DNA from: Gammaproteobacteria bacterium
GTDB taxonomy: Bacteria; Pseudomonadota; Gammaproteobacteria; Magnimaribacterales; TMED112
Assembly (NCBI GenBank): GCA_002716745.1
Contig: PBBW01000005.1
Coordinates: forward strand, 46,890-90,842
Length of the DNA: 43,953 bases
Direction of reading: 5' to 3'
Below the pieces are notes generated by a model. That model saw only the letters and a program-made list of their open reading frames with translations. It made no database searches and was not told the origin of the DNA. Below are positions 37,321 to 43,953 of the stretch, piece after piece. Both the position numbers and the translations under genes were made by a program. Positions within the stretch are counted from its first letter, which is position 1. Each line of letters starts with the position of its first letter.

Positions 37321-38179
37321 CAACCTTATAGGAATAATATCACTTGTAATAATTATAGTTTTAGCTCAATCGATAGTGATCGTTAAAGATACTGAAAAGG
37401 CACTACTTTTAAAACTTGGAGCTTTTGAAAGAACTCTAGAACCTGGATTAAATTTCAAAATTCCTCTCATGGACACTGCCTTAAAGTTTGAAGGAAGATT
37501 GAGAACACTTGATACTCAACCAGATAGGGTATTATCAAGCGAATCAAAACCTTTATTGGTAGACTCTTTCGTCAAATATAAGATTGTTGATGCAGAAACT
37601 TTTTATACATCGACAAACGGTGGCCAAGATAGAGTTGCAGAAGATACACTGCAAAGAAGGGTAAGAGATAAGCTTAGAAACGAGTTTGGTAAAAGAACTC
37701 TCCAAGAAGTTGTGTCTGGAGACAGAGATGGTCTTATGTTGTCCTTAAAAGAATCATTAGGTGAGGATTCAAACGAGCTTGGAGTTGAAATCGTTGATTT
37801 TAGAGTCAAGAGAATAGACTTTGAGAGAGAGATAAGAGCATCGGTATTTGAAAGAATGAAAACCGAGAGAAATAGGATCGCTGAAGAGCTGAGAGCAGAA
37901 GGGAGAGAGCTCGCAGAGGAAATTAAAGCTGATGCGGACAAGCAAAGAACTATTATTCTTGCGAATGCTACCAGAGAATCAGAAAAAATTAGAGGTGAGG
38001 GTGATGCTATTGCAACAGCAACCTATGCATCCGCCTTTAACAAAGACCCAGAATTCTATGATTTCACTAGAAGCTTAAAAGCATATAAAGGCACGTTTAA
38101 TAATAAAGGCGATGTTTTGCTTCTTGATCCAGACAGTGACTATTTTAAGTATCTAAATAAATCAGACGCAAGGCCTTAA
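37310..38179 (+). CDS. hflC: HflC membrane protease modulator
   Basis: IVKDTEKALLLKLGAFERTLEPGLNFKIPLMD...RMKTERNRIAEELRAEGRELAEEIKADADKQ. Confidence 0.95.
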   Translation: MMNNNLIGIISLVIIIVLAQSIVIVKDTEKALLLKLGAFERTLEPGLNFKIPLMDTALKFEGRLRTLDTQPDRVLSSESKPLLVDSFVKYKIVDAETFYTSTNGGQDRVAEDTLQRRVRDKLRNEFGKRTLQEVVSGDRDGLMLSLKESLGEDSNELGVEIVDFRVKRIDFEREIRASVFERMKTERNRIAEELRAEGRELAEEIKADADKQRTIILANATRESEKIRGEGDAIATATYASAFNKDPEFYDFTRSLKAYKGTFNNKGDVLLLDPDSDYFKYLNKSDARP

Positions 38180-39442
38180 ATGAAAAAGTCCCTGATTCTA
38201 GTGGGCACTCAGTGGGGCGATGAAGGTAAAGGAAAAATTGTTGATTATTTTTCTTCAAAATTTAAGGCTGTCTGTCGATTTCAAGGAGGCCACAATGCTG
38301 GCCATACAATTTATCAAGGAAAGGAAAAATTTGTTCTCCACTTAATACCTTCTGGGATCTTCTATGATCATGTAAAATGCTTCATAGGTCAGGGTGTCAT
38401 TCTTTCACTTGACTCTCTTTTAAGTGAGATAGATGAAATTGAATCAAAAGGAATTAATTTAGAAGGAAAATTACGCATAAGCAGATACTGTAGTTTGTTG
38501 TTACCTATTCACGCAAAAATTGATCAACTTAGAGAGGATCACAAAAATTCAATTGGAACTACTCGAAGGGGGATAGGGCCAGCATACGAAGATAAAACTG
38601 CTAGAAGAAGCATAAAAGCTTTTGATCTTGAAGATAAAGATTTATTAAAAAAGAAAGTTTTTGATTTAGTTAGTTATTATAATTATCAGATAGAGACAAT
38701 TTTTAATTCTACAACTTTTGATCCTGGTGAAGTTCTCAAAGAATTAATAGAAAAATACAAAAAAGCTTCAAAATATTTTGGCGATGTTACTGATACCCTT
38801 GAGGACATTTATGGGGATGGCGATCCAATCTTATATGAGGGAGCACAAGGAACCCTTTTAGACGTTGATTACGGTACTTATCCTTATGTCACCTCCTCGA
38901 ACACTCTGGCAACATCTGTTGGAATTGGTTCAGGGTTCCCAAAAAGTATTTTCTCTGATGTGCTCGGAGTTGCAAAAGCCTACACCACAAGAGTAGGTGA
39001 GGGGCCTTTCCCTACAGAACTATTTTGTGATGATGGAAAGAAAATTGCTGATATTGGTAATGAATATGGTGCAACTACTGGAAGACCAAGAAGATGTGGA
39101 TGGCTTGATTTAGAGGCTCTTAAATATTCAGCTAAATTAAATAACCTAACAAGTTTATGCATAACAAAGTTAGACGTTCTTGATGATTTTAATCAAATCA
39201 AAGTCTGTATAGGGTATCAAGTCGATGGAGAACTATCTTCTTTTAAATCTCGGTTGCTGCACAAATCAAAGCCAATATACAAAACAATTGATGGTTGGGG
39301 ATGTTCTTTAAAGGATGCTAAAAATTTCAATGAACTACCAATTGAAGCAAAAGCATTCATAGAACTAATAGAGGAATTTACAAAAATACCAGTGTCACTT
39401 ATCTCAAATGGACCTAATCGAGAAGATTTAATCCTTAGATAA
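38180..39442 (+). CDS. purA: Adenylosuccinate synthetase
   Basis: GTQWGDEGKGKIVDYFS, GGHNAGHTIY, GIGPAYEDKTARR, TTGRPRRCGWLD. Confidence 0.97.
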   Translation: MKKSLILVGTQWGDEGKGKIVDYFSSKFKAVCRFQGGHNAGHTIYQGKEKFVLHLIPSGIFYDHVKCFIGQGVILSLDSLLSEIDEIESKGINLEGKLRISRYCSLLLPIHAKIDQLREDHKNSIGTTRRGIGPAYEDKTARRSIKAFDLEDKDLLKKKVFDLVSYYNYQIETIFNSTTFDPGEVLKELIEKYKKASKYFGDVTDTLEDIYGDGDPILYEGAQGTLLDVDYGTYPYVTSSNTLATSVGIGSGFPKSIFSDVLGVAKAYTTRVGEGPFPTELFCDDGKKIADIGNEYGATTGRPRRCGWLDLEALKYSAKLNNLTSLCITKLDVLDDFNQIKVCIGYQVDGELSSFKSRLLHKSKPIYKTIDGWGCSLKDAKNFNELPIEAKAFIELIEEFTKIPVSLISNGPNREDLILR

Positions 39443-40201
39443 TTCTTGAGCCCTTGAAATACCTTTATCTACCGCTTCTGAAAAAATTGAATTGAAATTT
39501 TTATCTCGTAAAAGTCTAAGACCAGCTTCAGTTGTGCCGCCTTTAGATGCGACAGAATCTACTAAAGCATCTAGACTTTCATCATTTTTAATTGCACTAA
39601 TTATACTTGTGAGGAACAATATTGTTATTTCACGTCTTATCTCTTTATCAATAACTATACCCTGCATTTTATCTTCAAATTCATTCAAAAGGTCAAAGAA
39701 AAATGCTGGAGTGCTTCCAATAAGGACAGTATGTAAATCTATCTGATCTTCGCTATCAACAATGATAGCCTTCCCTAGAAAATTAAATAGTGAAACAATG
39801 CTTTTATTCTTATGGTTTGAGTAAATTGCAGTTACTCCCAAATTATCTTTGGTACCAACATTTGTCATCACTCTGGTAATTTTTGTGCGTGGAAGCAGCT
39901 CATTGAGCTTTTCAAGTTTTACTCCAGCTGCAACACTTATTATTTCTTGCCCTTCTTTAGTGACACGTGAGAGATTTCCACAGAGGTCTGGTAAGTCTTG
40001 CGGTTTAACACATAAAAAAATAATATCTGCATTTTTGCAACAATCATCAATTGATAGAACGGTATGCCCGTTATCGACTAACCAATCTAAGCTTCCTTGA
40101 AAAATATCATGTCCTGATATCCTTATTTCACGATCTTTTGAAAGACCAGATATTAGACATTTTGCTAAATGACCACAACCTATAAAACTTAATTTCTTCA
40201 T
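39428..40201 (-). CDS. proC: Pyrroline-5-carboxylate reductase
   Basis: FIGCGHLAKCLISGL, FLCVKPQDL, SVAAGVKLEKL, ASKGGTTEAGLRLL. Confidence 0.9.
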   Translation of the reverse strand: MKKLSFIGCGHLAKCLISGLSKDREIRISGHDIFQGSLDWLVDNGHTVLSIDDCCKNADIIFLCVKPQDLPDLCGNLSRVTKEGQEIISVAAGVKLEKLNELLPRTKITRVMTNVGTKDNLGVTAIYSNHKNKSIVSLFNFLGKAIIVDSEDQIDLHTVLIGSTPAFFFDLLNEFEDKMQGIVIDKEIRREITILFLTSIISAIKNDESLDALVDSVASKGGTTEAGLRLLRDKNFNSIFSEAVDKGISRAQELSKD

Positions 40202-40623
40202 TTATAAGACTCTAATATTTTTTCAAGACTAGCGTTCACAAATTTATATGAATTTTCTGCACCAAATTTTTTTGCGAGCCTGACAGATTCATCCAGCAAA
40301 ATATTTTTAGGCGTTTTTTCTATCTCTGCTTCTGCAAGTGCTATTAAAAGTATATTCTGTTCCATCTTTTCAATAGTCTTAATTCCAAATAATTCAAATT
40401 CTGCATTTCCTTTAATCTTTTCTTGAAGCTCTTTATAGGATTTGGTGAGGAACCTAAAAATATTTTTAAAAAAAATATAATCTACTTTGGTTTTTGTATA
40501 GTTTTTTATAAATGATTCTTCAATCTCATTAGCAGCATTATGACCAAAAGAAAATTCATACATTGCTTGCACAAGTAGATTTCTTGCATTTACTTTATCT
40601 TTAAATCTTGCAAGATTTTTCAT
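40198..40623 (-). CDS. nusB: Transcription antitermination factor NusB
   Basis: ARNLLVQAMYEF N-terminus, LDESVRLAKKFGAENSYKFVNASLEKI C-terminus; position after ribH. Confidence 0.9.
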   Translation of the reverse strand: MKNLARFKDKVNARNLLVQAMYEFSFGHNAANEIEESFIKNYTKTKVDYIFFKNIFRFLTKSYKELQEKIKGNAEFELFGIKTIEKMEQNILLIALAEAEIEKTPKNILLDESVRLAKKFGAENSYKFVNASLEKILESYK

Positions 40624-41021
40624 GAGCCTTTTAATAGACTCAATAGTGCTTGAATATTACTGGAAGTATTTTTTACAATTCTTTCATCAAGCTGATCTTT
40701 GTTTTCAACACAGATTACATTATTGATCATTGGAACATATGGTACTTCTAGTGCAAGGCTTCCAATTGACCTAAAAGTTTCAGAAGTGACCAAATCATAA
40801 TGAGAAGTTTCTCCACGTATAACGATTCCACAAAATATTAAGGCATCTGGGCCTTGTTCAAGAAATGCTTTACCACCTGCAGCCAATTCAAGTGAGCCAG
40901 GAACCTTTTTTATTTCATATACTGGTCCCTGAACACTCGTAATTGTATCAACCATAATTTGTATTTGATCTTCGTACCAGCTGGTTTTTATTACGCCAAT
41001 TTTAAAATTATTCATCAACAA
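40620..41021 (-). CDS. ribH: 6,7-dimethyl-8-ribityllumazine synthase
   Basis: KKVPGSLELAAGGKAFLE, CGIVIRGETSHYDLV. Confidence 0.92.
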   Translation of the reverse strand: MLMNNFKIGVIKTSWYEDQIQIMVDTITSVQGPVYEIKKVPGSLELAAGGKAFLEQGPDALIFCGIVIRGETSHYDLVTSETFRSIGSLALEVPYVPMINNVICVENKDQLDERIVKNTSSNIQALLSLLKGS

Positions 41022-42087
41022 ATTCCTCTATATTTAAATCAAAACCGGAAAGACCACTATACTTTGTTGGAGTTCCTAAAAACTTTATCTTTTTTAATCC
41101 TAGTGCTCTTAAAATTTGTGAACCGACTCCAATAACTCGTCGATTTCTTTTTACCTCAACAGGCTTCCCCATTAGCATGTTCAACCAGTAGGATTTTGCA
41201 TCTCTGTGATTTATTAATACGAATATTCCCGCATCCTCTTTTGCCAATCTCTTTAAGGAACCTCTTGTTGACCACTTCTTACCTATTTCGTCAATGCTAA
41301 GCACATCTTGTAAAACACTTTGAGTTTGAACTCGTACCAATGGAATTGTTTCCTCAGTTATGCTGCCCTTGCTTAAAGAGAAATGATGTTCATCAAAAAT
41401 TATGTCACGCCATACGCCTAATTTAAATTCACCGTATTCGGTAGTTACATCCTTTTCCAATATTCTTTCTACTGTGGATTCTTTTGAAAGTCTAAAATCA
41501 ATAAGGTCAGCAATTGTTCCAATTTTTAGATCAAACCTTTCTGCGAATGTTATTAAATCGTCTCTCCTTGCCATACTGCCATCATCATTCATAATTTCAC
41601 AAATTACCCCAGCTGGAGTGAAACCTGCTAGTGATGATAAATCACATGCTGCCTCTGTATGACCAGCTCTTGCCAACACACCCCCATCCATGGCTTTTAG
41701 AGGGAAAACATGACCTGGTTGAACAATGTCGTCTGCAGACGCGTTTTTATTTACAGCGGTCAAAATAGTATGAGCTCTATCATTTGCTGATATTCCAGTA
41801 GTAACTCCAGTTTTTGCCTCTATTGAAACAGTAAAAGCTGTTTTATTAGAAGTTTTATTATTTGAAGTCATGGGCTTTAGATCAAGTTTCTTACACTTGT
41901 CTGAATTAAGTGTTAGGCAAATTAAACCTCTGCCATGTTTTGCCATGAAGTTAATTATTTCCGGAGTTACTGACTCTGCAGCACATACAAGATCCCCTTC
42001 GTTCTCTCGATCTTCATCATCTAAAATGATGACCATTTTTCCTTCTTTTAAATCTTGTAAAAGTTCTAAAATATTATTCTTATTCAT
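41008..42087 (-). CDS. ribBA: 3,4-dihydroxy-2-butanone-4-phosphate synthase with degenerate C-terminal GTP cyclohydrolase II-like domain
   Basis: [65 protein letters not shown]-terminal domain from about [11 protein letters not shown]. Confidence 0.93.
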   Translation of the reverse strand: MNKNNILELLQDLKEGKMVIILDDEDRENEGDLVCAAESVTPEIINFMAKHGRGLICLTLNSDKCKKLDLKPMTSNNKTSNKTAFTVSIEAKTGVTTGISANDRAHTILTAVNKNASADDIVQPGHVFPLKAMDGGVLARAGHTEAACDLSSLAGFTPAGVICEIMNDDGSMARRDDLITFAERFDLKIGTIADLIDFRLSKESTVERILEKDVTTEYGEFKLGVWRDIIFDEHHFSLSKGSITEETIPLVRVQTQSVLQDVLSIDEIGKKWSTRGSLKRLAKEDAGIFVLINHRDAKSYWLNMLMGKPVEVKRNRRVIGVGSQILRALGLKKIKFLGTPTKYSGLSGFDLNIEEFVDE

Positions 42088-43082
42088 TTTTCAAAAACCA
42101 TCTTAGTGTCCGGCCCAATAGTATAGTTTGATTTAACTTTAAATCCATATCTATCAATTAAATCTGGCGAATCAAACCAAGGTACTCCCGCATCTCCTAA
42201 TTCCTTATTTGATTCATAAATTATGAGTTGATCGCACAACTCATTTTTTATAAAAGAATTTACTAGTTTTGGACCTGCTTCGACCAAAATAGAGTTAATC
42301 TCAGTTTGTGATATAGAGTCAATTACTTTTTTTAAATCACCCAAGTTGAATATTTCTACGTCTGCATTTTGAAAAAAGTGAAGATTTTTATCCCAGTTCC
42401 TTTGTGCTGTTAGAAGTATTTTTTTTGGCTGATTAACTGGAAAATTTACTCTTGCATTCATTCTTGGATTGTCATTTCTAACAGTATTACCCCCTGTCAG
42501 AATTGCATCATGCTTAGCACGAACTATCTGAACGTCACTCCTTGAAGCCTCAGATGTAATCCAAGTAGAACTTCCGTCATTATTATGAGACTTCCCATCT
42601 TTTGAGCTTGCTAATTTGATGGTTATGAAAGGGCGTTTTGTTTTGTGCTTGAAGAAAAAAAATTTATTTAAATTTATTGTTTCCTGCCTTAAAACATCCT
42701 CTATAACTTCAATTCCATTTTCCACCATCTTTTTGATTCCTGTGCCTGAAACTTTAGGATTGGGATCATCCGAGCCAATCACTACTCTCTTTATACCTGA
42801 AGCAATTATTGCATCTGTACATGGAGGTGTTTTTCCAAAATGATTACACGGTTCTAGAGTGCAAATTAAAGTAAGGTTTTCTGTATTTGTAATATTTAAT
42901 TTTTTTAACTCGTTTAGACAGTTAACTTCAGCATGTGCTCCACCATATTGTTCATGAGCACCCTGACATATGACCTCGTTCTTATGTAAAATTAGGGCCC
43001 CAACCACAGGATTAGGTTTAGTAGTATATCTATACTTTTGAGCCAAAAGAATGGCTTGTTGCATGAATTTTTCGTAATCCAT
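42084..43082 (-). CDS. ribD: Bifunctional diaminohydroxyphosphoribosylaminopyrimidine deaminase / 5-amino-6-(5-phosphoribosylamino)uracil reductase
   Basis: [42 protein letters not shown]. Confidence 0.95.
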   Translation of the reverse strand: MDYEKFMQQAILLAQKYRYTTKPNPVVGALILHKNEVICQGAHEQYGGAHAEVNCLNELKKLNITNTENLTLICTLEPCNHFGKTPPCTDAIIASGIKRVVIGSDDPNPKVSGTGIKKMVENGIEVIEDVLRQETINLNKFFFFKHKTKRPFITIKLASSKDGKSHNNDGSSTWITSEASRSDVQIVRAKHDAILTGGNTVRNDNPRMNARVNFPVNQPKKILLTAQRNWDKNLHFFQNADVEIFNLGDLKKVIDSISQTEINSILVEAGPKLVNSFIKNELCDQLIIYESNKELGDAGVPWFDSPDLIDRYGFKVKSNYTIGPDTKMVFEK

Positions 43083-43534
43083 TATTTTTTTGAAAGTTCA
43101 GAAATTTCGTCGGTAAAGTCTTTTACATCTTGGAAATTTTGATAGACAGAAGCAAACCTCACGTATGCAACTTCATCCAATTCTTTAAGTTGGTTCATGA
43201 CTTGCTTTCCAAGAATCTGCGACCCAACCTCTCTTTCACCAATCTTCCTTATAGAGTCTTTAATTTCTTGAATAGCATTTTCTATCTTATCTGAAGAGAC
43301 TGGTCTCTTTTCAAGAGCTTTATGAAAACCAGCTCTGAGTTTTTCTTCATCAAATGGCTCTCTTCTATCATTTGATTTAATTATTCTTGGCATAACAAGT
43401 TCTGCTTCTTCATAGGTTGAAAATCTCTCCCCACAATTTGTACACTCTCTTCTTCTTTTTATTTGTGATCCTCCTGCTACTAGACGAGAATCAACCACTT
43501 TGGTCTCTTCATTACTGCAAAAAGGACAAAACAT
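43082..43534 (-). CDS. nrdR: Transcriptional repressor NrdR
   Basis: [42 protein letters not shown] zinc ribbon, ATP-cone domain. Confidence 0.97.
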   Translation of the reverse strand: MFCPFCSNEETKVVDSRLVAGGSQIKRRRECTNCGERFSTYEEAELVMPRIIKSNDRREPFDEEKLRAGFHKALEKRPVSSDKIENAIQEIKDSIRKIGEREVGSQILGKQVMNQLKELDEVAYVRFASVYQNFQDVKDFTDEISELSKK

Positions 43535-43953
43535 TACTTATAAACCGGAAAATTCTCACACAATTGGTTTACTTCTCTAAGGATTTCAACATGTTTATCA
43601 CTTTGATCTTTGTATTCAATTGCGTCGCAAATTAGGTTGGCAACTTTATTAGCCTCATTTCCTTTAAAACCTCTTGTCGTTATAGCAGGAGTACCGATTC
43701 TAATCCCAGAAGTAACAAATGGTGATTGAGGATCATTAGGGATAGAGTTTTTATTTACAGTTATATTTAATTTCCCAAGAAGCTCTTCTGCCTCTTTGCC
43801 AGTAACGTCCTTATTTGTAAGGTCTAAAAGAACCAAGTGATTTTCAGTTTTAGGACTTACAGTTAAGAAGCCACGTTCCTGAAAAACTTTACACATCTCT
43901 GAGGCATTTAATTTAATTTCTTTTTGATATTTTTTAAATTCCGGTGTCATTGC
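43534..43953 (-). CDS. glyA: Serine hydroxymethyltransferase, C-terminal part (truncated by window edge)
   Basis: [33 protein letters not shown]; frame stays open to the window end. Confidence 0.95.
   Translation of the reverse strand, partial: AMTPEFKKYQKEIKLNASEMCKVFQERGFLTVSPKTENHLVLLDLTNKDVTGKEAEELLGKLNITVNKNSIPNDPQSPFVTSGIRIGTPAITTRGFKGNEANKVANLICDAIEYKDQSDKHVEILREVNQLCENFPVYK

Noticed and set aside
37603-37941. Antisense 112-aa ORF, Ser/Leu-rich
   Set aside because: Fully inside hflC; composition is what antisense of an acidic/basic helical gene gives.

Overview
AT-rich, very compact chromosomal window that looks like a streamlined marine gammaproteobacterium (SAR86-like; this is an inference from gene content and order, not tested). 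I support 45 protein-coding genes (two cut by the window edges, one frameshifted), tRNA-Ile(GAT), tRNA-Ala(TGC), two coding tandem repeats, one probable terminator and one candidate promoter/operator. There is no CRISPR array, transposase, integrase or prophage. The right half is mostly housekeeping: hemE-aroB-aroK, PBP1A, algC, ilvE, a glycolipid/LPS block, waaA, miaA-hflK-hflC-purA, and proC-nusB-ribH-ribBA-ribD-nrdR-glyA. The left half is accessory: amidohydrolase, PQQ-type sugar dehydrogenase, purple acid phosphatase, DUF4212/Na+ symporter, two TonB-dependent receptors, e(P4)-type nucleotidase and a nucleotide-transporter-like protein. Best leads: (1) a ZnuD-like TonB receptor with five separate His/Asp/Glu-rich segments, preceded by a His-rich small exported protein; (2) signs of zinc economy (DksA lacking two of four Zn ligands, RibBA with no Zn cysteines in its GTP cyclohydrolase II domain); (3) a coupled TonB receptor / e(P4) nucleotidase / NTP-transporter-like operon; (4) a phzF gene split exactly at a 10-A tract; (5) a cyclophilin with two Shine-Dalgarno/start pairs that would give anchored and soluble forms; (6) an ilvE-coupled glycosyltransferase / methyltransferase / toroid-fold gene set; (7) extreme gene-end packing. 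All homology calls come from reading the proteins; no searches were run.
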